A stretch of DNA of 64,000 nucleotides from Curtobacterium poinsettiae (GTDB lineage Bacteria > Actinomycetota > Actinomycetes > Actinomycetales > Microbacteriaceae): NCBI RefSeq assembly GCF_025677645.1, contig NZ_CP106879.1:1798001-1862000 (forward strand), read 5' to 3'. The position numbers and the translations under genes were made by a program. The notes under the pieces were generated by a model. That model searched no databases, was not told the origin of the DNA, and saw only the letters and a list, made by a program, of their open reading frames with translations. Numbering within the stretch: the first letter of the stretch is position 1; the number at the start of each line of letters is the position of its first letter. This document shows positions 1 to 7,498 of this stretch, in pieces.

Positions 1-38
1 GACGACAGGAGCGCAGGCCCTGGACACGTGCCGCTGAT

Positions 39-80
39 GGACTGGAGGCCCGGTGCCAGCTGGCACCGGGCCTCCAGTCC
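39..80. repeat. Palindromic intergenic repeat, copy 1
   Basis: Perfect 42-bp inverted repeat with core GGTGCCAGCTGGCACC. Arms read GGACTGGAGGCCCGGTGCCA and its exact complement. It lies 27 bases past the stop of the minus-strand gene at 107-292, so it would form a strong hairpin at the end of that transcript. There is no T-tract. Confidence 0.9.
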
Positions 81-106
81 GTCAGTTGCGGGCCACCGAG
101 ACCTGC

Positions 107-292
107 CTAGCTGTGCCCGGATCGTCGGGTCAGCTTCGAGCTGACGACGCCGTAGAGCAGCCAGGCGACGACAACGACGAGTGCGACCGTGCCGTACATC
201 GACGGCAGGGCGCCCTGCACCAAGAACGGCACGAGCAAGAGACTGACCAGGCCGAGGACGGCCAAGGTGATCTTGTAGCTGCGAGGAGACAT
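107..292 (-). CDS. Small two-helix membrane protein
   Basis: 61 residues, starting MSPRSYKITL. Two hydrophobic segments, about residues 8-27 and 33-50, make it an integral membrane protein, ending in a basic tail (KLTRRSGHS). The ATG at 292 was chosen because a strong GGAAGGAAGG ribosome site lies just upstream. The same reading frame stays open far upstream, but nothing there looks like protein. I do not recognise a family; function unknown. Confidence 0.7.
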   Translation of the reverse strand: MSPRSYKITLAVLGLVSLLLVPFLVQGALPSMYGTVALVVVVAWLLYGVVSSKLTRRSGHS

Positions 293-392
293 CAGACCTT
301 CCTTCCTTGCACTGGCTGGCGCCCTTGTCGAGGACGAACGGGTTCCACCCCGAGAGCGTTCCGGCGCCGCTCGTTGATAGTTGGATGGAAGC

Positions 393-620
393 ATGTTCTC
401 TCGCATTCCGCCTCGTGTGTTCGGCCTTGCGTTCGGCCTCGGAGCTCTGGTCGCGGGGCTCGTGATGGCGCTCCTCGGTGCGGGCGTCCAGTACATCGGG
501 CTCGTGGCCGGAGGGCTGGTCATCGCGGCGATGGGATTGCTGGCTGCGGTCGTCGGTGCGATCGGCTTCGCACTCCACGGGTCCGCGCGATCCGAGCGTG
601 ACCGGTCGAAGCGAACCTGA
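393..620 (+). CDS. Small hydrophobic membrane protein
   Basis: 75 residues starting MFSRIPPRVF. Two glycine/alanine-rich membrane helices (about residues 10-32 and 36-60) are followed by a charged tail, SARSERDRSKRT. The ATG at 393 follows a GGATGGAA ribosome site; an in-frame TTG at 381 is possible but lacks one. It is divergent from the gene at 107-292. Function unknown. Confidence 0.65.
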   Translation: MFSRIPPRVFGLAFGLGALVAGLVMALLGAGVQYIGLVAGGLVIAAMGLLAAVVGAIGFALHGSARSERDRSKRT

Positions 621-688
621 GTCGCTGGCAGGCTCGTTCGGCGGTCGATCGTTGTGCGAGACAATGTGTTCGCCATTACGTTGAGCTG

Positions 689-880
689 GTGAAGCCGCCG
701 AAGTATCCGCGCCCGTTTGCGTGGTTCATGGTGATCGCAGCCAGTCTTCTGCTCGCGCTCGGACTGCTGAACATCATCATCAACACCACCCAACCCGGGT
801 CGTGGCTCCTGTTGATCGTGCTCATGCCGTGGCCGCTGTACGGGGGCTTGAAAAGCCTGCGGGACGGCGAAGACCGCTAG
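689..880 (+). CDS. Small two-helix membrane protein
   Basis: 63 residues from a GTG start. Hydrophobic segments at about residues 10-30 and 38-52, with a short charged C-terminus (KSLRDGEDR). It converges with the gene at 889-1104, the two stops being only 8 bases apart. No recognisable family. Confidence 0.6.
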   Translation: MKPPKYPRPFAWFMVIAASLLLALGLLNIIINTTQPGSWLLLIVLMPWPLYGGLKSLRDGEDR

Positions 881-888
881 CGGATCGG

Positions 889-1104
889 CTACCGGGAGCT
901 CTGCTTGTCGCTTCGTCGTCGCCACTCCCCGCCGGCATAGGCGAGCGTGTACAGCCCCACGACGCTGAGTGGTGAGATAGCCAGGAAGACCAACATCGAG
1001 TCGACGAGGACCAACAGCGACGCGGCGACGCCGAGAAGAACGACACCGACGAGGACCAGCGTCCACAGCGGCAGGCGTCGGCCCAGCCATTCGTGAGTCG
1101 TCAT
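889..1104 (-). CDS. Small two-helix membrane protein
   Basis: 71 residues starting MTTHEWLGRR. Two hydrophobic segments (about 12-34 and 36-56), then a basic tail EWRRRSDKQSSR. The frame is open upstream to about 2064, but that part has no protein-like character, so the ATG at 1104 is used. It is one of several tiny membrane proteins in this stretch. Function unknown. Confidence 0.6.
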   Translation of the reverse strand: MTTHEWLGRRLPLWTLVLVGVVLLGVAASLLVLVDSMLVFLAISPLSVVGLYTLAYAGGEWRRRSDKQSSR

Positions 1105-1179
1105 GATGCTCAAGCTACCCGTGGAACTACCCGACCGACGCCCCGATGGGCGATCGGCTACCGGCACGAGGGTCTGCGC

Positions 1180-1185
1180 TAGTTT
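1180..1185 (+). promoter_or_regulatory. -10 box TAGTTT, leaderless start
   Basis: TAGTTT ends six bases before the GTG start at 1192, so transcription would begin at or next to the start codon. No clear -35 box and no ribosome site are visible. Confidence 0.45.
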
Positions 1186-1191
1186 TGTGGT

Positions 1192-1536
1192 GTGACTGTC
1201 AGTGCTGCACAGGCGTCGTCGTTCTTTCGTGAGATCGGCAGCAACGGGCCGGTGTGGACGGTCGAAGACAACAACGGTGTGCCCGCACCGAAGGCAGCCG
1301 ATGGCCGCCGGGCAATGCCGTTCTGGTCTCGGCGGTCTCGCGCGGAGCGCGTCATCGCACAGGTTCCGGCGTACAAGGGCTTTCGACCCCTGGAGATCTC
1401 GCGCGTTGACTTCGAGAGCCGATGGCTTCCGGGAATCGAGAAGGACGGACTGAACGCAGGTCTGAACTGGTCGGGACCTCGTGCGACGGGCTACGACCTG
1501 ACGCCAGAAGAGCTCCGAGCCCAACTGACCGCCTAG
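1192..1536 (+). CDS. DUF2750-type protein
   Basis: 114 residues starting (GTG) MTVSAAQASSFFREI. The N-terminal part (residues 5-50, VWTVEDNNGVPAP... then MPFWSRRSRAERVI) and the C-terminal IEKDGLNAGLNWSG segment match the pattern I associate with DUF2750, a small cytoplasmic family without an assigned role. No signal peptide or membrane helix. It appears leaderless. Neighbours give no functional clue. Confidence 0.75.
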   Translation: MTVSAAQASSFFREIGSNGPVWTVEDNNGVPAPKAADGRRAMPFWSRRSRAERVIAQVPAYKGFRPLEISRVDFESRWLPGIEKDGLNAGLNWSGPRATGYDLTPEELRAQLTA

Positions 1537-1565
1537 CGATCCCGTACGCGGCAATCCTCCGGCTC

Positions 1566-1784
1566 TCAGCGCCTGAGGAACTCGGCGACGAACGTCCCAG
1601 CTGCGATGACGCCTCCGAGAACAAATCCACAGCCAACGAATCGTGTGAGTTCCGGAGTGAACTGCCCTCCCCAGAACTCCCCCTGCACTTTCCGCGCGAA
1701 GCGGGCGATCGGCCTCGGGAAGATTATGAGAACACAGCCCCATGTGACGCCGACCATTGCCAGCCCAACCAACAACATGCCCAC
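1566..1784 (-). CDS. Small membrane protein
   Basis: 72 residues starting MGMLLVGLAM. Hydrophobic segments at about residues 2-22 and 50-68 flank a basic, aromatic middle (PIARFARKVQGEFWGGQF). It converges with the DUF2750-type gene. Function unknown. Confidence 0.6.
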   Translation of the reverse strand: MGMLLVGLAMVGVTWGCVLIIFPRPIARFARKVQGEFWGGQFTPELTRFVGCGFVLGGVIAAGTFVAEFLRR

Positions 1785-2173
1785 TGCAACAGGTGCCTGC
1801 AGCGGAGCTGGAGCACCACGCCGCGTTCATCCGCCGCATGGTCGGTGCCGCGACGGACGCCGCGGACCGGCTCCGCAGGTAGCGGCCGTCGATTACGGGG
1901 AGCCGCGTGGTTCGGTCGGTGTCGCCGTGCTCAACGCCCTCGTGCAGTGCCGTCCCCGCGAGGCGTTGACCAGGATCCTTCTGGCCGGGCAGCTCACGTT
2001 CCTTGCTGCAGCATTCGCTTCCATCGTCGTCGCGATCCCGCTCGGGTGGTACGTCGTGCAGCACCCGTCAACGGACCCGGCATGGGAGCCGGAGCCCCTC
2101 GCCTCCTGAGCTCGGGTGCCAGCGCTGTTCTTTCCGCTCAGGACCCGACCGGGGGCTGGCGCCAGGGTCGTCG
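1785..2173. other. Gene-poor interval with possible gene remnants
   Basis: 389 bases without a convincing full gene. On the plus strand, 1793-1882 encodes a helical stretch (AAELEHHAAFIRR... to DAADRLRR, then stop) resembling the C-terminus of a regulator or enzyme. It is followed by a weak small membrane reading frame at 1927-2109. The stretch may be decayed coding DNA. Confidence 0.4.
1927..2109 (+). CDS. Possible small membrane protein or fragment
   Basis: 60 residues from a GTG, with one clear membrane helix (LTFLAAAFASIVVAIPLGWY) and an acidic, proline-containing tail (DPAWEPEPLAS). No ribosome site is visible, the frame is open upstream, and the preceding DNA looks like a gene remnant. 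It could be a fragment rather than a working gene. Confidence 0.25.
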   Translation: MLNALVQCRPREALTRILLAGQLTFLAAAFASIVVAIPLGWYVVQHPSTDPAWEPEPLAS

Positions 2174-2608
2174 TCATCGATCTCGGGCGTCACCGTCACC
2201 GTCGAAGACCTGCCGGTTGCCGGCGATCACCTGCTGGTGTTCCCGCACCCAGTCGGCGAGGGCGAGGGCCACGTACTGCAGCGACCGTCCGAGATCGGTG
2301 AGCTCGTACTCGACGCGCGGCGGCACCTCGGCGTGGACCGTCCGCGAGACGAGCCCGTCGCGCTCGAGTGCGCGCAGCGTCACGGTCAGCATCCGGCGTG
2401 AGATGCCGGGGATGACCTCGGAGAGCTCGGTGAACCGCCGCCGCTCGTCACCGAGCACCCCGATCACCAACAGCGTCCACTTGTCGCCCATCCGGGACAG
2501 CAGCGACCGGAAGAGTTCCGGGTCCTCACTCGTGCACAGCTCGGCCATCGTGGGCATCGACTGGTGGAGCCGGGCCTGCAACTGGTCCAGCGCGGTCTGG
2601 TCCGTCAT
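2174..2608 (-). CDS. HxlR-family winged-helix regulator
   Basis: 144 residues. The central block MGDKWTLLVIGVLGDERRRF, then FTELSEVIPGISRRMLTVTLRALERDGLVSRTV and PPRVEYELTDLGRSL, is the classic HxlR (MarR-like) DNA-binding domain, about residues 30-125. A cysteine at residue 25, before the domain, sits where redox- or electrophile-sensing HxlR proteins often carry one. It is divergent from the flavoprotein gene at 2733, with two GTTAC/GTAAC inverted repeats in between. It therefore probably represses that gene and itself and responds to quinone or aldehyde stress. Confidence 0.92.
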   Translation of the reverse strand: MTDQTALDQLQARLHQSMPTMAELCTSEDPELFRSLLSRMGDKWTLLVIGVLGDERRRFTELSEVIPGISRRMLTVTLRALERDGLVSRTVHAEVPPRVEYELTDLGRSLQYVALALADWVREHQQVIAGNRQVFDGDGDARDR

Positions 2609-2620
2609 GGGGTCTCCCGT

Positions 2621-2637
2621 GGTTACTGCCGGGTAAC
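2621..2637. promoter_or_regulatory. Putative HxlR operator 1
   Basis: GGTTAC-TGCCGG-GTAAC inverted repeat just upstream of the HxlR gene start. The same half-site recurs at 2675-2691. Confidence 0.55.
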
Positions 2638-2674
2638 AGGGGATCGTTTGCGGTAACGGGAACCCGGCGGGCAG

Positions 2675-2691
2675 GGTTACTCATCGTAACC
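2675..2691. promoter_or_regulatory. Putative HxlR operator 2
   Basis: Perfect inverted repeat GGTTAC-TCATC-GTAACC, about 40 bases before the ATG of the azoreductase-like gene. A further half-site GGTAAC lies at 2652-2657. Confidence 0.6.
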
Positions 2692-2732
2692 GAAGCCCGG
2701 GTCGTCGACTCGGGAACGATCGAAGGAGTGTC

Positions 2733-3386
2733 ATGACCCTGTTCCGCCTGGACGCCAGCATCCGCACCGACGGCTCCACCAGCCGAGCACTCGGCGACAT
2801 CGTCGAAACCGAGTGGAGTGCCGTGCATGCGGGCTCCGAGGTGACCCGCCGTCACGTCGGCACCGACCCCGTGCCCGCCGACAGCTGGGCCGACGCCGTC
2901 GCTGCATCCGCGACGCCCGACTCCGAGCGCACGGCGGGCCAGGCCGCCGCGGTCGCCCTGGCCGCCCAGCTGACCGACGAGCTCGCCGGTGCCGACGCGC
3001 TGCTGTTCGCCGTGCCGCTCTACAACTTCGGCGTCTCGCAGCACTTCAAGTCCTACGTCGACCTCGTGCTGACCGACCCACGCATGGCACCCGGCGCCGT
3101 GCCCGCGACCGTGGGCAAGCCGGCCGTCCTCGTCACGGTGCAGGGCGGCAACTACTCCGTGGGCACACCCAGGGAGGGCTGGGACCACGCCACGGCCTGG
3201 ATGCGCCGAATCCTGGAGGACGTCTGGCAGCTCGACCTCGAGGTGGTCACGCGTGAGTTCACGCTCGTCGGGGTGAACCCCGCCCTCGACCAGTTCGCGG
3301 AGCTGGCCGACGAACTGCGGGTCCGTGCTGAAAAGCAGGCAGCACGACACGGCCGCACGCTGGCGGCCGTGCCGAAGGCTGCGTGA
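2733..3386 (+). CDS. FMN-dependent NADH:quinone/azo reductase (AzoR-like)
   Basis: 217 residues, flavodoxin-like fold. N-terminal RLDASIRTDGSTSRAL is the FMN-phosphate loop (usually SxRxxxSxS in AzoR). FAVPLYNFGVSQHFKSYVDLV (about 92-112) is the typical P-x-YNF-x-x-p-x-x-K-x-y-i-D flavin/substrate segment, and VQGGNYSVGTPREGWDH is the second flavin-contact region. Family members reduce quinones and azo compounds by two-electron transfer from NADH, limiting redox cycling. Divergent from an HxlR regulator and preceded by GTTAC/GTAAC sites, it looks like an inducible detoxification enzyme. Physiological substrate not determinable. Confidence 0.88.
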   Translation: MTLFRLDASIRTDGSTSRALGDIVETEWSAVHAGSEVTRRHVGTDPVPADSWADAVAASATPDSERTAGQAAAVALAAQLTDELAGADALLFAVPLYNFGVSQHFKSYVDLVLTDPRMAPGAVPATVGKPAVLVTVQGGNYSVGTPREGWDHATAWMRRILEDVWQLDLEVVTREFTLVGVNPALDQFAELADELRVRAEKQAARHGRTLAAVPKAA

Positions 3387-3395
3387 AGCGGGCGC

Positions 3396-3479
3396 TTACG
3401 ACGCGAGCATCTGCTTGATCAAGGCATCGCGCCGGAGTCCCGCTCGTCCGCGAATGCCGCCGCCGCCTGAGCACCCCGA
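3396..3479 (-). pseudogene. Possible frameshifted C-terminal gene remnant
   Basis: Read on the minus strand, one frame gives AQAAAAFADERDSG and the neighbouring frame gives GLRRDALIKQMLAS followed by TAA. Joined by a one-base shift, they resemble a normal helical protein C-terminus. No upstream remainder is present because the VOC gene abuts it. A chance match cannot be excluded for so short a piece. Confidence 0.25.
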
Positions 3480-3854
3480 CTAGCTGGCGGCGGGCCTGCT
3501 GAACAGGTTGACGACGTTGCCGTCCGGGTCGCGGACCAGTGCGGAGCGGTTGCCCCACGGCATCGTGGTCGGCTCCAGGACGACGTCGTCGCTGCTGCAC
3601 CGCAGTCCGGCGAAGTCGCCGTCGACGTCGGCGACCTCGAACTCGATGAGCACGGAACGGTTCGTCGCCGGCGTCAGCGCGCCGCCGAGCATGGCGACCG
3701 TGGCGGTGCTGGCGATCGCGAGGGTCCCACCCGCGCCCGTGAACTGCGCGAAGACCGGTGCGGGGCGCTCGGCCTGCTGGCCGGTGACACGTTCGTAGAA
3801 GGCGACCATGCCCTCGAGGTCGTCGGTGATGATGCGGACGGATGCGAACGACAT
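3480..3854 (-). CDS. VOC-superfamily (glyoxalase-like) protein
   Basis: 124 residues from ATG at 3854, which has GAGGAA upstream. A single betaalphabetabetabeta pair: SFASVRIITDDLEGMVAFYERVTG opens the domain, and WGNRSALVRDPDGNVVNLFSRP is the characteristic C-terminal VOC signature. Members bind divalent metal and act as lyases, dioxygenases or resistance binding proteins; the substrate cannot be inferred. The next upstream gene, a WYL regulator transcribed the same way, ends about 100 bases before it. Confidence 0.85.
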   Translation of the reverse strand: MSFASVRIITDDLEGMVAFYERVTGQQAERPAPVFAQFTGAGGTLAIASTATVAMLGGALTPATNRSVLIEFEVADVDGDFAGLRCSSDDVVLEPTTMPWGNRSALVRDPDGNVVNLFSRPAAS

Positions 3855-3950
3855 GGGGTTCCTCACGGTGGTGCTGCTGACTCGGAGAGGCCAGCTTCAC
3901 CGGCCGGCGCGACACCGTCCTGTCGGTGTTTCCGGAAAACGACGGCGCAG

Positions 3951-4646
3951 CTAGTCGTCGAGGACCGGCCGGAGTCGTCCGTACTGGATCGCGAGGTCCT
4001 CGGATCGCAGGACACGTTGTGCGGGCCGCTCGTCGGTGACCTCGACCGACAGCATCCGGTCGCCGCGGAACGCCCGCACCCCGTCGCGGGTCCGGCACCA
4101 GGCGATCAGGTACCACTGACCGTCCTTCCCGATCGACCCCAGCGGTTCGACGTCGCGGACGGACTCCGCTCCGCCAGCGTCCCGGTACCGGAGTCGCACG
4201 ACCCGATCCGCGCGCAGGGCCGCCGCGAACTCGGCCGGGACGGCCGTGTCCTCGTCGTCCTCCAGGAAGTGCACCCGGGATGCCAGTGCGCTGGCTCGTG
4301 CGGCGTCCCCGGCGGGCATCACCGCGAGCGTCTTCCTGGCCGCGGTCTGCGCCGCCTGCCGGAACGGACTACGCCCCAGCGAGCCGAGCCCGATCAGCAC
4401 CGCGAGGGCCTCGTCCGGCGTGAAACCCGCCGGGCCGAGCGTCGCGGAGGCGTCGATGACGTACCCGCCGGTCCGGCCGGGCTCCGCCCAGATGGGCAGA
4501 CCCGACTGCTGCAGCGCGGAGATGTCCCGTTCGATCGTCCGCACAGACACCTCGAACCGCTCCGCGAGACGACGCGCGCTCCGCGGTTGCGGGGAGACGG
4601 CGCGCAACTCCTCCACGAGGCCGTAGAGCCGATCGGTGCGATTCAC
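3951..4646 (-). CDS. YafY-type HTH/WYL transcription regulator
   Basis: 231 residues from GTG at 4646. The N-terminal winged helix (NRTDRLYGLVEELRAVSPQP... ERDISALQQSGLPIW) is the HTH_11 type. From about residue 125, VRLRYRDAGGAESVRDVEPLGSIGKDGQWYLIAWCRTRDGVRAFRGDRM is a WYL ligand-sensing domain. Such regulators often control an adjacent gene; here the downstream VOC gene is the obvious candidate. A longer frame upstream is antisense noise. Confidence 0.9.
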   Translation of the reverse strand: MNRTDRLYGLVEELRAVSPQPRSARRLAERFEVSVRTIERDISALQQSGLPIWAEPGRTGGYVIDASATLGPAGFTPDEALAVLIGLGSLGRSPFRQAAQTAARKTLAVMPAGDAARASALASRVHFLEDDEDTAVPAEFAAALRADRVVRLRYRDAGGAESVRDVEPLGSIGKDGQWYLIAWCRTRDGVRAFRGDRMLSVEVTDERPAQRVLRSEDLAIQYGRLRPVLDD

Positions 4647-4733
4647 CTCGCCATCTTCGCTGTCGTGCCGACGTTCCGTCAGATCCACGCCGTCTCGTCT
4701 GCCACGTGCTCGTGGGGCTCGCGTCCGTCGGCC

Positions 4734-4739
4734 TAGGCT
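4734..4739 (+). promoter_or_regulatory. -10 box TAGGCT, leaderless start
   Basis: TAGGCT ends six bases before the GTG at 4746, with no ribosome site; the mRNA is probably leaderless. Confidence 0.5.
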
Positions 4740-4745
4740 GCGAGG

Positions 4746-5309
4746 GTGTCCGCAGCCCTGACCGTCGAACTCCTCCGGACGTTCGGTGTTGCTCTCGAAC
4801 CCGGCTTGACGGAACGGGAACTGGCGCGGGCCGAGCGTCGGTACGGCGTCCGGTTCGGCGCGGACCACCGGGCCCTGCTCTCCCTCGCGCTGCCGAGCGG
4901 GGACGGGTGGTTCGACTGGCGCGCTCGGAACGACGAGCGACTGCGGCGAGCGATCCGGTGGCCGGTCGAGGGTGCCCTGTTCGACGTCCGTCACGACGCC
5001 TTCTGGCCCGGGTCGTGGGGCGAGCGACCCGGCGACGAGTCGCAGCGTCTCGAGGTGGCTGCGCGGCACCTGCGGCAGTGGCCACAGCTGGTGCCGTTGT
5101 ACTCGCACCGCTACCTGCCTGCCGCGCCGGTCGGCAGCGGGGCGCCCGTCTTCTCGGTGCACCAGACGGACGTCGTCATCTACGGCGATGATCTCGTCGA
5201 CTACGTCAAGCGGGAGTTCCGGCCGGATGGTATCGAGCGGGAGACCAGCGTCGGGATGCACGACCTGGAGCCGTGGACGCTGCTCGCCTTCGGCGAGGAC
5301 GTGCCCTGA
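4746..5309 (+). CDS. SUKH (SMI1/KNR4)-like protein
   Basis: 187 residues, cytoplasmic. Residues 18-55 (GLTERELARAERRYGVRFG, ADHRALLSLALPSGDGWFDW) follow the SMI1/KNR4 pattern: a helix beginning with L-T-E-x-E-L-x-x-A-E, then a hydrophobic helix and a G-W-F-D-W strand. SUKH proteins are often immunity proteins against polymorphic toxins but also occur as general scaffolds. No toxin gene is adjacent, so an immunity role is speculative. Confidence 0.7.
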   Translation: MSAALTVELLRTFGVALEPGLTERELARAERRYGVRFGADHRALLSLALPSGDGWFDWRARNDERLRRAIRWPVEGALFDVRHDAFWPGSWGERPGDESQRLEVAARHLRQWPQLVPLYSHRYLPAAPVGSGAPVFSVHQTDVVIYGDDLVDYVKREFRPDGIERETSVGMHDLEPWTLLAFGEDVP

Positions 5310-5355
5310 ACGCAACGAGCGGATCGGACTGCCGGCGGTCCTGAACGCAACGGCG

Positions 5356-5403
5356 GACGGACTGGAGGCACGGTGCCAGCTGGCACCGTGCCTCCAGTCC
5401 GTC
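5356..5403. repeat. Palindromic intergenic repeat, copy 2
   Basis: Perfect 48-bp palindrome GACGGACTGGAGGCACGG... with the common core. It lies 46 bases after the SUKH-like gene and before corA, both on the plus strand. It probably ends the upstream transcript. Confidence 0.92.
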
Positions 5404-5547
5404 CTGGGGTCGCGCCCAGGGCATGTCAGGACTCCGACAGGAATCCGGCGCGCAGCGTGAGGGCTCCGTCAGGGAAGCGCTCGCGCCGTCGGCGGTCCGG
5501 CATGATCGGCAGGTTGCCCGCACGCACACGGAACCAGGAGGACACCG

Positions 5548-6618
5548 GTGGCCCTCATCGACAACGGCATCTACGTCAACGGAACCCGAACGGAGTCGCC
5601 GCAGGACCTCAGCCTGACCGACGAGGCGCTCAACGCCGCGGGGAGCGGTGCGATGGCCTGGATCGGGCTGTTCCGACCGACGGCCACCGAGCTGGCCTCG
5701 GTCGCGGACGAGTTCGGGCTGCACCCGCTCGCGGTCGAGGACGCGCACAAGGGGCACCAACGCGCGAAGCTCGAGCGCTACGGCGACACCCTGTTCGTGG
5801 TGCTGCGACCCGCCTGGTACGACGAGGACGAGGAGACCGTCGAGTTCGGTGAGGTGCACCTGTTCACCGGGCGCGACTTCGTCGTCACCGTCCGGCACGC
5901 GGAGCAGCCGAACCTGGCGGACGTGCGGAAGCGACTCGAAGCCGATCCGGACGCCCTGAGGCGCGGATCCGAGGCGGTGCTCTGCGCGGTCCTCGACGAG
6001 GTCATCGACAGCTACGCCCCGGTCGTCGCCGGGCTGCAGGACGACATCGACGACATCGAGGACGACCTGTTCGACGGTGACGTCGACCCGGCGTCCTCGC
6101 GGCGGATCTACCAGCTGCTCAGCGAGGTCATCGGGTTCCAGCGCGCCATCGGCCCGCTGCCCGGGATGCTCAACGCGTTGCTGCGCGGCGCCGAGAAGTA
6201 CGGCACGGACACCGAGGTGCAGAACCAGCTGCGGAACGTGCTCGACCACGCGATCCGCGTGACCGAGCGGGTCGACACGTTCCGGACGCTGCTCGAGAAC
6301 GCCCTCACCCTGCACTCGACCCTGGTGACGCAGGAGCAGAACGACGCGATGCGACGGATGACCAGCGCGAGCCTGGCACAGGGGGAGGAGAGCCGGCGGC
6401 TGGCGCGGGCGTCGATGGAGCAGGGCGAAGAGGTGAAGAAGATCTCGTCGTGGGCGGCGATCCTGTTCGCTCCCACGTTGGTCGCGTCGATCTACGGCAT
6501 GAACTTCGAGCACATGCCCGAGCTGCGGTGGGTGTGGGGGTACCCGGCGGCGATCGTCGCGATGGTCCTGCTGGCGGTCGTGCTGTGGGCGGTGTTCAAG
6601 CGGCGGCACTGGCTCTGA
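5548..6618 (+). CDS. corA: CorA-family Mg2+ transport protein
   Basis: 356 residues, about the family length. The long N-terminal cytoplasmic domain is followed by two C-terminal membrane helices. The family signature is visible as YGMNFEHMPEL (about residues 317-327): GMN closes TM1 and the E-H-M-P-E-L loop faces outside. TM2 is AIVAMVLLAVVLWAVF, followed by the basic KRRHWL end. CorA forms pentameric channels for Mg2+ (also Co2+/Ni2+). GTG start at 5548 with an AGGAGG site. Flanked on both sides by palindromic repeats, so probably monocistronic. Confidence 0.95.
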   Translation: MALIDNGIYVNGTRTESPQDLSLTDEALNAAGSGAMAWIGLFRPTATELASVADEFGLHPLAVEDAHKGHQRAKLERYGDTLFVVLRPAWYDEDEETVEFGEVHLFTGRDFVVTVRHAEQPNLADVRKRLEADPDALRRGSEAVLCAVLDEVIDSYAPVVAGLQDDIDDIEDDLFDGDVDPASSRRIYQLLSEVIGFQRAIGPLPGMLNALLRGAEKYGTDTEVQNQLRNVLDHAIRVTERVDTFRTLLENALTLHSTLVTQEQNDAMRRMTSASLAQGEESRRLARASMEQGEEVKKISSWAAILFAPTLVASIYGMNFEHMPELRWVWGYPAAIVAMVLLAVVLWAVFKRRHWL

Positions 6619-6628
6619 GCGTGCGTGA

Positions 6629-6676
6629 CGACGGACTGGAGGCGCGGGGCCAGCTGGCACCGTGCCTCCAGCCCAT
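6629..6676. repeat. Palindromic intergenic repeat, copy 3 (imperfect)
   Basis: GACGGACTGGAGGCGCGG... core CCAGCTGGCACCGTGCCTCC; a few mismatches near the centre and end. It lies exactly in the 61-base gap between the converging corA and the gene ending at 6680, so it could serve as a two-way terminator. Confidence 0.85.
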
Positions 6677-6679
6677 CGA

Positions 6680-7498
6680 TCAGTCCGTCCAGGTCTGCTG
6701 GACGAGCGCTTTCAGGAGACCGTCGGTCGGGATGTTCGACTGCGTGACCGCGATCCAGGTGTCGCCGCGCACGAAGAACGTGTGCGTCGTGTCCACCCGG
6801 TCCGAGTAGTACATCGACGTCTCGGTGTGCTGGCAGGAACGGCCGCCGAGTGTGTCGGTGCAGGTCCAGCCCTTGCCTGCGAGGGACTGGAGCCGGGCCT
6901 GGAGGACACCTCGGTCGACGGTGCCCATCCCGAGGAACAGGTTGTCGACGTCCTCGGTGCTGCCGCTCGGCGACCAGTGGCAGACCAGCGTCGCGTCCGC
7001 GGTGAACGGTTCCTCGGGGTCGACGTAGTAGTCGGTCTTCCCCCCGGGAACCGCGGGTCGGAGCTGGTCGAGGACCAGTGAACCGAACAGGCGCGGAGCA
7101 TCAGCTGCCGGAACGGCGTCCGTGCACGCCGCGGGGATGGTCCCCGTCGTGTCGGCCGTCGGGGTCGGCGTCGGCGTGATGCGCGCCGCTGACGGTGACG
7201 GCGACCCGGACGGTGCCGGGGCCGGCGCCGCAGAGGTCGCAGCCGGTGTCGGCGCGGCGGCGAAGGGCGTCGGGACCAGGCCGAGCGCCACCGAACCGCT
7301 CGCGGTACCGATGCCGAGCACGGCGATCAACGCCACGATGAGGCCGACTCGACGGTGCTTGGCGGCCGGGCGGGGCTCGTCGTGCATGCCCCGGACGACC
7401 TGCTGCCGCATGCCGGCGAGCATCCGCTGCATCTCGTCGCCACCGGGCGGCTCGTTGCTCATCGGGGACCCGTGGTCGGTTCGTCGTTCATCGTTCAT
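6680..7498 (-). CDS. Single-pass membrane protein coupled to an ECF sigma factor
   Basis: 272 residues. A cytoplasmic N-terminus of about 50 residues (MQRMLAGMRQQVVRGMH) is followed by one membrane helix (VGLIVALIAVLGIGTASG). Then comes an Ala/Pro/Ser/Thr-rich linker (about 75-115) and an extracellular domain containing four cysteines (AACTD, VCHW, WTCTD, SCQH), probably disulfide-bonded. The start overlaps the end of the sigma gene by 11 bases, so the two are translationally coupled. The position is that of an anti-sigma factor, but the zinc-binding HxxxCxxC motif is absent. It may be a sensor, an unusual anti-sigma, or an effector. Confidence 0.75.
   Translation of the reverse strand: MNDERRTDHGSPMSNEPPGGDEMQRMLAGMRQQVVRGMHDEPRPAAKHRRVGLIVALIAVLGIGTASGSVALGLVPTPFAAAPTPAATSAAPAPAPSGSPSPSAARITPTPTPTADTTGTIPAACTDAVPAADAPRLFGSLVLDQLRPAVPGGKTDYYVDPEEPFTADATLVCHWSPSGSTEDVDNLFLGMGTVDRGVLQARLQSLAGKGWTCTDTLGGRSCQHTETSMYYSDRVDTTHTFFVRGDTWIAVTQSNIPTDGLLKALVQQTWTD

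Noticed and set aside
889..2064. A 391-codon open frame on the minus strand
   Set aside because: Only its last 71 residues look like a protein; the rest lies antisense to the DUF2750-type gene and other sequence and is rich in Arg/Ser/Gly as expected from high-GC shadow frames.
5404..5547. Mg2+ riboswitch ahead of corA
   Set aside because: Only a short CTGGG/CCCAG stem is visible; no arrangement resembling a known magnesium leader could be supported.
6680..7498. Zinc-binding anti-sigma domain
   Set aside because: No HxxxCxxC motif is present in the cytoplasmic part, so the anti-sigma label is not assigned.
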